A DNA stretch of 38,640 nt from positions 1 to 38,640 of the forward strand of contig JBAPYK010000127.1 of assembly GCA_049284695.1 (NCBI GenBank). The letters are read 5' to 3'. The translations under genes were made by a program, and so were the position numbers. How positions within the stretch are numbered: the first letter of the stretch is position 1; every line of letters starts with the position of its first letter. Below the pieces are notes generated by a model. It ran no database searches. It worked only from the letters and a program-made list of their open reading frames with translations, and was not told the origin of the DNA. Origin of the DNA: Rhodoplanes sp049284695 (lineage in GTDB: Bacteria > Pseudomonadota > Alphaproteobacteria > Rhizobiales > Xanthobacteraceae). Of the stretch, positions 1-9,000 are shown one piece after another.

Positions 1-2736
1 TTCCAGCGTGTTGTCCCAGTCGGAAAAGTTCACATCGACGGGGCGGACTTCGACGCCGTGTTCTTGCGCGTCGCGCACGATCTGGGCCGGCGCGTAAAAG
101 CCCATCGGCTGGCTGTTGAGAAGCGCGGCGGCGAACACGTCCGGATAGCGGCACTTGATCCAGGCCGAAGCGTAGACGAGCAGCGCAAAGCTCGCCGCAT
201 GGCTTTCCGGAAAGCCATATTCGCCAAAGCCCTCGATCTGATTGAAGCAGCGCTCGGCAAAGTCGCGCGGATAGCCGCGCGCGGCCATGCCTTCAATCAG
301 CTTGGTGCGGAAATATTTGATGGTGCCGACGCGGCGGAAGGTCGCCATGGCGCGGCGCAGCTGATCGGCCTCGGACGGCGTGAAGCCCGCTGCGACGATC
401 GCGATCCGCATGGCCTGCTCCTGGAACAGGGGCACCCCGAGCGTTTTTCCGAGCACTTGGCGCAATTCGTCCGCCGGGCCGTGCGCGGGGGAGGGCGAGG
501 GAAAGTGCACGTCCTCCAGGCCCTGCCGCCGCCGCAGATAGGGGTGCACCATGTCGCCCTGGATCGGTCCCGGGCGCACGATCGCCACCTCGATGACGAG
601 ATCGTAGAACGCGCGCGGACGAAGCCGCGGCAGCATGGTCATCTGCGCGCGGCTCTCTACCTGGAACACGCCGACCGAGTCCGCGCGCGACAGCATGCGG
701 TACACCGCCGGGTCCTCCGGCGGAATGACCGAGAGATCGAGCCGCGCTTCAGAGCACTCTGCAAAACCTGACGGCTGCTGCTCCACCCTCCCCTGGAGGG
801 GGAGGGTCGGCGCGCGCTCCGCGCTAGCGGACGACGCGCCGGGGTGGGGTGAACCTCCTGAACTCACCCCCTCCCGCTCCGCTTCGCGGACCGACCTCCC
901 CCCTCCAGGGGGAGGTACAAGAGCAGCAAACTCTGGGTAATGCTTTTGCAACAGATCGAGCGAGCGGCGCAGGCAGGACAGCATGCCGAGCCCGAGCACG
1001 TCGATCTTGAGGATGCGCAGCGTGTCGAGATCGTCCTTGTCCCACTCGATGACGGTGCGCTCCTCCATCGCGGCGTTCTCGATCGGCACGAGTTCGTCGA
1101 GCCGGCCGCGGGTGATGACGAAGCCGCCCACATGCTGGGAGAGGTGGCGCGGAAAGCCGATCAGCGCGCGGGCGAGCGCCAGAATCTTGGCAAGCCGCGG
1201 ATCGGCCGGGTCGAAACCGACGCGGCGCGCATGTTCGTTGGAGATCGCCTCGGCCGACCAGCCCCACAGCGTGCCGGCGAGCGCGCCGATCGCGTCGTCC
1301 GAGAGGCCGAACACCTTGCCGACCTCGCGAATGGCGCTGCGTCCGCGATAGCAGATGACGGTCGCGGCAAGGCTGGCGCGCTCGCGCCCGTAGCGCCGAT
1401 AGATGTACTGGATCACCTCCTCGCGCCGCTCATGCTCGAAATCGACGTCGATGTCGGGCGGCTCGCGCCGCTCGGCCGAGACGAAGCGCTCGAACAGCAG
1501 GTCCGCGCGTTCGGGATCGACCTCGGTCACGCCGAGACAGTAGCAGACGGCGGAGTTCGCGGCCGAGCCGCGGCCCTGGCAGAGAATGCCCTGCGCGCGG
1601 GCAAAGCGCACGATGTCGTGGACGGTGAGGAAATACGGCGCATAACCGAGCTCGCCGATGAGCGCGTATTCGTGATCGAGCGCATGGCGCACGTTCGCCG
1701 GCACGCCATGCGGGTAACGCCGGCGCGCGCCTTCCTCGGCGAAGGCGACGAGCGCGTCCTGCGGGGTGGCGAAACCTTCGCGGATTTCATCCGGGTACTC
1801 GTAGGCGAGTTCGTCGAGCGAGAAGCGGCACCGCTCGAGAAAGTGCTGCGTCTCGGCGATCGCTTGCGGCGCGGCGCGGAACAGGCGCGCCATTTCGTCT
1901 GCCGATTTGAGGTGGCGCTCGGCATTCGCTTCGAGCCGGCGGCCGGCGTTATCGAGGGTGAGATGCTCGCGGATGCAGGTGACGACGTCCTGCAATGCGC
2001 GCCGCTCCGGCGCGTGATAGAGCACGTCGCCGACGGCGATGAGCGGAATTTTCGCCGTCTCCGCGAGCGCTGCATGACGCGCAAGCCGCCGGGCGTCGTC
2101 GCCGCGATAGAGCATGCTCGCCCCGAGCCACACCGCATCCGGCACGGCCTCGTGGAGGCGGGCAAGCATATAATCGTCGTTTCGGTGCGAGTGCCGCGCA
2201 GTCATCGTCTCCGTCGTCATTGTCCCGGCAAATTTCTTCCCCCTCCCGCCTCGCTGCACTCGGCTCCCTCCCCCGCTTGCGGGGGAGGGTAGGGAGGGGG
2301 TGGATGCGCGGGTCGAGCCCGCGCGTGACGAGATATTTTCGGCCGCAGGCATTTCGTCCAAGGACACGATCAGGTTCAGCCCCGCGGAATGCGCCAGGAG
2401 ATCGTCGAAGAATAGCGTGCAGACGCCCTTTTCGGCGCGGCGCTTGCCGAGCGTGAGCAGGCGGGTGAGCTGCGCCCAGCCGGTGCGGTCCCGCGGATAG
2501 GCGAGAATGTCGGGGGTCGCGTCGGCAAAAACGAGCCGCGCGCCGACCGCGAGGCGCACGCCATGCTCTTTCGCCGCCTCATGCGCGCGCACGACGCCCG
2601 CAACCGAGTTGCGGTCGGCGACGCCGAGGCCGGAAAGCCCCAGCGCCTTCGCCTGCATCACCAGCTCTTCGGGATGCGAGGCTCCCCGCAGGAACGAGAA
2701 ATTGGTGCTGACGGCGAGTTCAGCATAGGCGGACAA
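1..2736 (-). CDS. dnaE2: Error-prone DNA polymerase III alpha subunit DnaE2 (ImuC), 3' part cut by the window edge
   Basis: The minus-strand frame is open from a TTG at 2736 to base 1 (912 codons, no stop). It begins MSAYAELAVSTNFSFLRGA after replacing the TTG, the usual DnaE2 N-terminus; an in-frame TGA at 2764-2766 leaves no ATG upstream, and GAGG sits just before the TTG. The PHP domain comes first, then the polymerase palm with PPDIDVDF (Asp430 and Asp432) and KIDVLGL (Asp579), matching the catalytic Asp triad of C-family polymerases. Then come GVFQVESRAQM, VRPGPIQGDMVHPYLRRR and EGFGEYGFPESHA, all DnaE2 hallmarks. The family acts in SOS-induced, mutagenic translesion synthesis with ImuA/ImuB. 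Two GC-rich palindromic elements are translated in frame, at about residues 135-168 and 607-652, which lengthens the protein. No imuA or imuB lies immediately upstream. About 200-250 C-terminal residues should lie outside the window. Confidence 0.93.
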   Translation of the reverse strand, partial: MSAYAELAVSTNFSFLRGASHPEELVMQAKALGLSGLGVADRNSVAGVVRAHEAAKEHGVRLAVGARLVFADATPDILAYPRDRTGWAQLTRLLTLGKRRAEKGVCTLFFDDLLAHSAGLNLIVSLDEMPAAENISSRAGSTRASTPSLPSPASGGGSRVQRGGRGKKFAGTMTTETMTARHSHRNDDYMLARLHEAVPDAVWLGASMLYRGDDARRLARHAALAETAKIPLIAVGDVLYHAPERRALQDVVTCIREHLTLDNAGRRLEANAERHLKSADEMARLFRAAPQAIAETQHFLERCRFSLDELAYEYPDEIREGFATPQDALVAFAEEGARRRYPHGVPANVRHALDHEYALIGELGYAPYFLTVHDIVRFARAQGILCQGRGSAANSAVCYCLGVTEVDPERADLLFERFVSAERREPPDIDVDFEHERREEVIQYIYRRYGRERASLAATVICYRGRSAIREVGKVFGLSDDAIGALAGTLWGWSAEAISNEHARRVGFDPADPRLAKILALARALIGFPRHLSQHVGGFVITRGRLDELVPIENAAMEERTVIEWDKDDLDTLRILKIDVLGLGMLSCLRRSLDLLQKHYPEFAALVPPPGGGRSVREAEREGVSSGGSPHPGASSASAERAPTLPLQGRVEQQPSGFAECSEARLDLSVIPPEDPAVYRMLSRADSVGVFQVESRAQMTMLPRLRPRAFYDLVIEVAIVRPGPIQGDMVHPYLRRRQGLEDVHFPSPSPAHGPADELRQVLGKTLGVPLFQEQAMRIAIVAAGFTPSEADQLRRAMATFRRVGTIKYFRTKLIEGMAARGYPRDFAERCFNQIEGFGEYGFPESHAASFALLVYASAWIKCRYPDVFAAALLNSQPMGFYAPAQIVRDAQEHGVEVRPVDVNFSDWDNTLE
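782..918. repeat. GC-rich palindromic element inserted in frame in dnaE2 (element 2)
   Basis: The outer arms, about 786-810 and 891-916, are imperfect inverted copies of a CTCCCCTGGAGGGGGAGG-type motif ending in TCGG. An inner inverted repeat GGGGTGA/TCACCCC sits at 846-852 and 864-870. The architecture matches the palindromic elements scattered between genes in Rhizobiales chromosomes (recalled, not searched). On the minus strand it reads as about 46 low-complexity Gly/Ser/Pro/Arg/Glu residues with no stop. It lies about 28 residues after the third catalytic Asp of DnaE2, between KHYPE and DLSVIPPEDPAVY, which are close together in ordinary DnaE2 proteins. Confidence 0.85.
2236..2334. repeat. 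GC-rich palindromic element inserted in frame in dnaE2 (element 1)
   Basis: A perfect 11-bp stem with a TT loop occupies 2266-2289 (CCCTCCCCCGC / GCGGGGGAGGG). It is followed by a second hairpin of the GCGCGGG-TCGAG-CCCGCGC type near 2308-2326. Flanking CCTCGCTGCACTCGG and TAGGGAGGGGG strings are typical of alphaproteobacterial intergenic repeats. On the minus strand it encodes about 33 residues rich in Ser, Pro, Gly and Arg inside the PHP domain of DnaE2. Further non-family-like residues continue to about residue 185, so the true element could be longer than the boundaries given. Confidence 0.8.
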
Positions 2737-2845
2737 GACGCACCTCGACCGGACTGAGGCAGATCATAACAAATAGCATGCGCCATCAACGGAGTGTCGC
2801 GAAACGGCTATTCGCGCCGCATTCGCTCGTCTGCGGCGACGGCCA

Positions 2846-3958
2846 TCAGGCGATAAGCCCGCGCCGCGTGAACTCGGTGCCGGCATATTCAATATGCTCG
2901 CCGGCAAGTGCGTTTGAAAGCCAACCGGCGAGTTCCTCGATCCCGGTGCGAAAATCGACCTTGGGAGAAAAACCGAGCTTCGCCTTGCTCTTTGCGATAT
3001 CGGCGAAGCAGTGCCGGACGTCGCCGGCGCGAAACTTGAAAGTGATATGCGGTTCGATCTCGCCCACGCCCATGACCTCCGCGAGATCATGCGCGAGGCC
3101 GGCAATGGCACGGCTTTCGCCCGCGCCGACGTTGAAAACGTCGCCCACGCCCAACTCGGTTCCGAGCGCGAGCATGCAGGCTTCCGCTACGTCGCGCACA
3201 TGGACGAAATCTCGGCGCTGCCGGCCATCTTCGAAGACGAGCGGCGGATGCTTGTTGAGGAGCCGCGCGACAAAGACCGACATCACGCCGGTATACGGGT
3301 TGGAGAGCGCTTGGCGCGGCCCGTAGACGTTGAAAAAGCGCAAGGCGACCGTCGGGATGCCGTAGGCGCGTCCGGTGATCAGGCACATGCGCTCCTGGCA
3401 ATATTTGTTGAGCGCATAGATCGAGTTGAGCGAAGGCGGCTTCGTCTCCGGCGTCGGCGCCGGGATCAGCGTTCCGCTCTCGTCCTGCGGCTCCCACTCG
3501 CCGCGGCGAATCTGGTCCAGTCGGCGTTCGGCGGGATTGACCAGCGTGCCGTCGGCCCGCCGCGCGAGACCTTCGCCATAGACGTTCATCGACGAGGCGC
3601 ACACGAGTCGCTCGACCGGATGGCGCAGCAATGCTTCGAGCAGCACGGCCGTGCCGCAATCGTTGGCGTTGGTATAGTCAGCGATCTTGTACATGCTAGG
3701 GCCGGCGCCGACCGCTGCGGCGAGATGGATCACCGCGCCGACTCCGGCAAGCGCGCGGCGCAGGGCATCGCGGTCGCGGATGTCGCCGACGATCAGCTCG
3801 GCGTCTTCGGGAAGATACGGCGGCCGCTCGGTTTCCCCATGCGCCTGCGGACTCAGATTGTCGATGATGCGGACAGCGAAGCCGTTGGCGAGCAGAAGCT
3901 CCGCAATATGCGACCCGATAAAGCCCGCCCCGCCGGTGATGAGAACATGCGTCGGCAT
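2846..3958 (-). CDS. NAD-dependent nucleotide-sugar epimerase (extended SDR; dTDP-L-rhamnose 4-epimerase-like)
   Basis: This 370-residue extended short-chain dehydrogenase/reductase has the N-terminal NAD-binding GGAGFIGSH (residues 9-17), a VGDIRD segment, HLAAAVG, the catalytic Ser region ASSMNVYG (about 121-128) and the YxxxK pair Y181/K185 in YALNK. The long insert between the SMNVYG and YALNK motifs and the NLSPQAHG segment resemble dTDP-L-rhamnose 4-epimerase-type proteins rather than GalE, but the substrate is not certain. The start is supported by AAGGAG a few bases before the ATG. It would work in the cytoplasm supplying activated sugars for surface polysaccharide. dnaE2 follows on the same strand after about 110 bases. 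The galE at 36134-37120 is a clearly different epimerase. Confidence 0.85.
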   Translation of the reverse strand: MPTHVLITGGAGFIGSHIAELLLANGFAVRIIDNLSPQAHGETERPPYLPEDAELIVGDIRDRDALRRALAGVGAVIHLAAAVGAGPSMYKIADYTNANDCGTAVLLEALLRHPVERLVCASSMNVYGEGLARRADGTLVNPAERRLDQIRRGEWEPQDESGTLIPAPTPETKPPSLNSIYALNKYCQERMCLITGRAYGIPTVALRFFNVYGPRQALSNPYTGVMSVFVARLLNKHPPLVFEDGRQRRDFVHVRDVAEACMLALGTELGVGDVFNVGAGESRAIAGLAHDLAEVMGVGEIEPHITFKFRAGDVRHCFADIAKSKAKLGFSPKVDFRTGIEELAGWLSNALAGEHIEYAGTEFTRRGLIA

Positions 3959-4072
3959 CTCCCGCTCCTTTAGGTCCCGGCCGCTGGTACGCCGGTAGGC
4001 GAACGCGGAGCGAGAAATTTTGTTCCTTGCTGGTGGTGTTATACTACCTTCACCGAAGATACGAAGCTATGG

Positions 4073-5284
4073 TCAGAATGCCTGCCCAGGCCCGTTCCAG
4101 GGCAGACCAAGATGGCTCGCCACCGACGCGGCGATATCGGCATAGGACGATCGCGCCCCGATCGAGCCGGGAGGCGCAGCGCCATACGCAAGCACCGGCG
4201 CCTGCTCGCGCGTGTGGTCGGTGCCGCGAAACGTCGGATCGCAGCCGTGATCCGCGGTGATGACCACGAGGTCATCTGCGCGCAGGACGGCATCAAGCTC
4301 GGGCAGGCGGCGGTCGAACGATTCGAGCGCGGCGGCGTAGCCGGCGACGTCGCGGCGATGGCCGTAGAGCGTATCGAAGTCAATAAAGTTGGCGAATAGG
4401 AAGCCGCCGTCGGCAAGCCCGCTCGCCCCCTCGATCGTGCAGTCAAATAGAGCGTCGTTGCCCGCCGCCTTGAGCACGCGACCCGTCGCGCGATGCGCGA
4501 AAATGTCGGCGATCTTGCCGACCGTGATGACGTCGCGGCCGGCGGCTGTCGCGAGATCGAGAATGGTCGGCGCGGGCGGTGGCGCCGCATAGTCGCGGCG
4601 GTTCGCGGTGCGCGTGAAATCGGCGGCCGCAGCGCCGACGAAGGGGCGCGCAATCACCCGTCCGATATTCAACCGATCGACCAGGCCGCGGGCGATGAGG
4701 CAGACTTCGTAGAGCCGGGCGAGCCCGAATGTCTTCTCATGCGCCGCGATCTGGAAGACGCTGTCGGCCGAGGTGTAGCAGATCGGCTTGCCGGTCCGCA
4801 TATGCTCTTCGCCAAGCGCAGCGATGATCTCCGTGCCGGAGGCGTGCCTATCGCCGAGAATGCCGGGCAATCCGGCTTCACGGCAAAGCGCCTCGACCAA
4901 GTCCGGCGGGAAGCACGGCGTCGTGTTGGGGAAGTAGCCCCAATCAAACCGAACCGGGCAGCCCGCAATCTCCCAATGTCCGGAGGGCGTGTCCTTGCCG
5001 TGCGATGCCTCTGCCGCGCAGCCGTAGCGCCCGCGGAGGGGGCCCGCCTGAAGGTTCGGCGGCACACGGCCGCTCGCCAAGCGGCATGCTTCGCCGAGCC
5101 CGAGCCGGGCGAGATGGGACAAGGCGAGCGGTCCGCGGCGCAGGCCCGGCCGATCGCCTTCGCCGCGCGCGCAGGCTTCCGCGATATGGCCGACGGTGTC
5201 CGCACCGGCGTCGCCGTACTGCCCCGCGTCGGGCGCGCCCCCGACGCCGACCGAGTCGAGAACGAGAATGAAAGCGCGGGGCAT
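4073..5284 (-). CDS. deoB: Phosphopentomutase
   Basis: The 403-residue protein matches the full length of DeoB, an alkaline-phosphatase-superfamily metalloenzyme that interconverts (deoxy)ribose 1-phosphate and 5-phosphate in nucleoside salvage. The N-terminal metal-site motif DSVGVGGAPDA is at residues 10-20, followed by GADTVGHIAEA. GKDTPSGHWE carries Thr99, equivalent to the residue phosphorylated in the family. C-terminal metal ligands are in TADHGCDPTF and DHTRE. GAGAGGA lies just before the ATG. The ParB-like gene is 57 bases upstream on the same strand, so co-transcription is possible. No other nucleoside-salvage gene is in the window. Confidence 0.95.
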   Translation of the reverse strand: MPRAFILVLDSVGVGGAPDAGQYGDAGADTVGHIAEACARGEGDRPGLRRGPLALSHLARLGLGEACRLASGRVPPNLQAGPLRGRYGCAAEASHGKDTPSGHWEIAGCPVRFDWGYFPNTTPCFPPDLVEALCREAGLPGILGDRHASGTEIIAALGEEHMRTGKPICYTSADSVFQIAAHEKTFGLARLYEVCLIARGLVDRLNIGRVIARPFVGAAAADFTRTANRRDYAAPPPAPTILDLATAAGRDVITVGKIADIFAHRATGRVLKAAGNDALFDCTIEGASGLADGGFLFANFIDFDTLYGHRRDVAGYAAALESFDRRLPELDAVLRADDLVVITADHGCDPTFRGTDHTREQAPVLAYGAAPPGSIGARSSYADIAASVASHLGLPWNGPGQAF

Positions 5285-5341
5285 CGATGTCCTCTCGACG
5301 TATATTGCTCCCGCGCCTCAAACGCGAACGCGCCGCGCGGA

Positions 5342-5950
5342 TCAGACGATCGGGCCGCACCAGCCGGGCAGGAAGCGGGCGTCGGGCGATTTCGCAAGCG
5401 TCATTGCTTCGCCGAGCGCCTTGTCGAAATCGCGTTTGACGGCCGCCCGTTTGATCCGCCGGCGTAGGAAATCGGCCCAGAGAAATTCGCTGAAGGGCGT
5501 GGTGTCCTTGGAAAACCCCCCGGCCCTGCGCAACTCGCCGGCAAGGCTGCGGAACGGATCGTCGACCATATCGGCGACCGCTTTGGGTATGTCGCCGAAC
5601 CCGCAACGCACGCCCCTCTGGTCATAGGGGTGACACCAGCCGCGATTGTCGAGGAATATCCAGAAGGCATCGCGGTCGAGCATGCGCAAATCGGTGACGA
5701 CCGAAACGAGCACATGTTTCTGGCCCTCGTCGTGGAGGGCGCGCGCCAGGTGATGCTGGTCGATGATGTAATGTCGCTCTTTCGGTCCGAGAATCACCGG
5801 GATCATATGCCGGCCGAGGAACTCGCTCTTGTCCTTCCTCGCCTGCCAGCTCTCCCGCTTCGCCCGCACCTCGTGCATGCCGACGGTGATCTGGGTCGGC
5901 CGCAGTTCGGATATATCCACCGGGCTGATAAGGGGTTCGCGGACATGCAT
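5342..5950 (-). CDS. ParB-like (ParB/Srx fold) protein of unknown role
   Basis: A 202-residue protein. I place the start at the ATG at 5950 because GGAGGGAGC precedes it; an upstream alternative start adds 13 residues but lacks such a site. Residues 8-100 read like a stand-alone ParB/Srx-fold domain of the ParBc_2 kind: ELRPTQITVGMHEV, then PVILG and YIIDQHHLARAL, where the DxHH-type motif sits at the nucleotide-binding pocket of the fold. There is no KorB/Spo0J-like helix-turn-helix tail, so it is probably not the segregation protein. The C-terminal half is basic and includes FLWADFLRRRIKRAA. It lies 57 bases upstream of deoB on the same strand. The biological role is not known to me. Confidence 0.7.
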   Translation of the reverse strand: MHVREPLISPVDISELRPTQITVGMHEVRAKRESWQARKDKSEFLGRHMIPVILGPKERHYIIDQHHLARALHDEGQKHVLVSVVTDLRMLDRDAFWIFLDNRGWCHPYDQRGVRCGFGDIPKAVADMVDDPFRSLAGELRRAGGFSKDTTPFSEFLWADFLRRRIKRAAVKRDFDKALGEAMTLAKSPDARFLPGWCGPIV

Positions 5951-6037
5951 GGCTGCTCCCTCCGACGATGCGCGGCCCTCGGATCTCACCAGCCGCGGGG
6001 CTGTCCGACACCCCGACGCAACTCGTCGGCAGCGATG

Positions 6038-9000
6038 TTACGTCGCTTTGGATTGACGCAGGCCAAGTTCACGCAGCGAGCGGTCGATCCATAGCTTGGT
6101 CAGTTTCTCCTGCGCGCTGTTCTGGCTGAGCCGGCCGCGCAAGCATGCGAAATCGACTTGATCGAGCTCCTGGTCCTGGTTGGCGCAGGAGAACACGACC
6201 GTTTCGACGCCGGTCGTGGGATCGCGATGCGCCTGCAGGCATTGGGCGCAGATCTCTTTCATCATGCACTGCATCGGCGAGTTGATCGAGCCGATCGCCT
6301 TGTGGCCGGACTTGAGGTGGGCGGCGAGAATCCCGTGCCGCGCCCGCGCGACCGCCCCCATCATCCCGTCCGAGCCGATCGCGATTACGCGGTCGACGTC
6401 GCCGAGCGGGATCGATTGCGGCCCCAAGGCGCCCGTCCCGTAGGCGTCCAGCGCCGCGACGATATTGCCGACGAAGGTCTTGTCCTGCGGCCGGTCGGGC
6501 GTAAAGCCGGGCCCTTCGTCACAGCACCACACGATCGCATCGGACGCGCGCTCGATCTCGGCAATTTTGTAGCGGTCGCGCATGGTCTTGTAGCCGGCGA
6601 AATAGAGCACGCGATTGCCGCGCGCGCGCATCGCTTCACCGATCGAGAACAGCACGGCGTTGCCGAGGCCGCCGCCGACCAGGAGCACGGTTTCCCCGTG
6701 GGGAATTTCGGTCGGCATCCCGGTCGGGCCCATCAGCACGACCGGCTCGCCCGGCTTGAGCTGCGCGCAGAGATCGGACGAGCCGCCCATTTCGAGCACG
6801 ATCAACGAAATCAGGCCGCGGTCGCGATCGACCCAGGCGCCGGTGAGCGCCAGCCCTTCCATCGCGAGCCTGGTGCCGTCGCAGCGGCGCGCCAGCGTCT
6901 CGTAATTCTGCAACCGATAGAACTGGCCGGGGTGGAAGGCGCGCGCGGCCATCGGCGCGTGCACCACCACTTCGACGATTGTCGGCGTCAGTCGGATGAC
7001 CTCATGCACGGACGCCCGCAGCTCGCGGTCGAGGCGGGCCAACAGCTCATCGCTCGAACTGCGGCTGCGGGGAAGCTTGGCAAGCAGCCGGTTCACGATC
7101 GGGTAGCCTTGCTTGGCGCTCGCCATCGCCTTCACCACATTGCCGGCGAAGGAGGGATGGAGATCGCCGAAAAAACTCACCGCGCGGCCATCGGGCTGAA
7201 TGGCGGAGAGGACATGGGCGACGGCGGGCTTGACGCTGCGCTCGGGCGACACCGGCATGCCGTCCTCGTCGCATGCAGTGAAATACTTGCCGTCGAGGGT
7301 GATGCCGTCGGGCTCCTCGCGCGCGAGCGTCGTATTGGGGAGCGTTCCGGCCGCGACCAGAATCGTGCGCGCCGGCATGACGACGTCGGCTTGCTCGCCG
7401 GCGCCCTCCGCCGCCTGTCCGGTGAGCCGCAGCGCGCGCGCATGGCCGAAGTCGTCGAGCAGCACTTCGCTTGGCGTGAGGCGCTCGGCGAAGCGGATTC
7501 CTTCCTCCATCGCCTTGGCGACTTCCTCGTGATTCAGGGTGTAGCTCGGCGCGTCGATCATCCGCCGACGGTAGGCGATGGTCGCACCGCCCCAGCTTTG
7601 CAGAAGCTCGACGATGCGCGGCGCGCGCTTCTCGCGGGCAGCCGCCGCGCGTTCGGCGCGGATGGCGCGCGCATGCGCGAGGAACGCGTCCGCCGTGCTC
7701 GTCTCCGCCGCCGACCACGCGGCGCGCACGGCGGCTTCCCCGCGTTCGGCGACCAGCGCTTCATAGTGGGCGAGGAATTTTTCCACCTGGACGGGATAAT
7801 AGGCGAGAGCCTCGGTCGCCGTGTCGATCGCGGTCAAGCCGCCGCCGATGACCACCACCGGCAGTTCGATCTGCAGGTTGGCGAGGCTGTCGGATTTGGC
7901 CGCGCCGGTGAGCTGCAGCGCCATCAGGAAGTCGGAAGCCTGGCGCACGCCCGGCGCCAGTCCGTTCTTCATCGGCACCACGGTCGGCTTTCCCGCGCCG
8001 GTGCACAGCGCGATGTGATCGAACCCGAGCGCAAACGCATCCTCGATGCCGAACGTGCCGCCGAAGCGCACGCCGCCGAACATCTTGAATTCGCCGCGCC
8101 GCTCCAGCAGCAACCGCACAAGCTTGAGGAAATTCTTGTTCCAGCGGACCGTGATGCCGTATTCGGCGACGCCGCCGAAGCCGGCCATCACCCGCGAGCT
8201 AAGGTCGTCTTCGAGCGAAGCAATGTCGCGGACCGGCCGAAACGCGCTACGCTTGCCGTCGATTGCTGCGCCGGAAATGTCGGGCGGCAGCGGCTCGATC
8301 TTCAGCCCGTCGATCGCGACCACGGCGTGGCCGTCGTTCATCAGATGATGGGCAAGCGTGAACCCGGCCGGCCCGAGGCCGACGACAAGCACGGTGCGCC
8401 CGCTCGCGGGCTTCGGCAGCGGCCGGCGAATGTTGAGCGGGTTCCAGCGGGTGAGCAGGGAATAGATTTCGAAACCCCAGGGAAGGGCGAGCGTGTCTTT
8501 GAGCGTGCGCGTCTCGATCTGCGGAATATCGACCGGGTCCTGCTTCTGGTAGATGCACGACTTCATGCAGTCGTTGCAGATGCGATGGCCAGTCGCCGCG
8601 CACATCGGATTGTCGATGATGGCGATCGCAAGCGCGCCGATCGTTTCGCCCCGCGCCTTGACGAGGTTCATCTCGGAGATTTTTTCCTCGAGCGGGCAGC
8701 CGGCGAGCGCGACGGCGAATTCGTTCCGCTTGAATCCGCCGCTCTTCTCCGTCAGCCCCTTCGCACAGCTGTCCTTGCCCTGATTGTGGCACCAGATGCA
8801 GTAGTTCGCGTGATCGAGCGCGCCGATAAGGTCCATGCCGGGATCGGTGAGGGCGAATCCTTCGCGACGGCGGCGGTGATGCTCGGGCAGCTTGAGCATG
8901 GTGACGCCGTCGACGACTCCGGTTTCGACCGGCACGAGCCGCATGGGATCGACCTTGCCCGGCGCTTTGAACAGCACGCCGGCCTTGTGGCGATGCTGGC

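Noticed and set aside
782..918. dnaE2 being a pseudogene disrupted by repeat insertion
   Set aside because: The frame is continuous through both elements, catalytic residues are present, and conserved sequence resumes after each insert.
940..2292. A plus-strand open frame of 450 codons
   Set aside because: It is a shadow of dnaE2, whose minus-strand frame holds all polymerase motifs. dnaE2 has no stop in the window, so a search for complete frames would miss it and favour this one.
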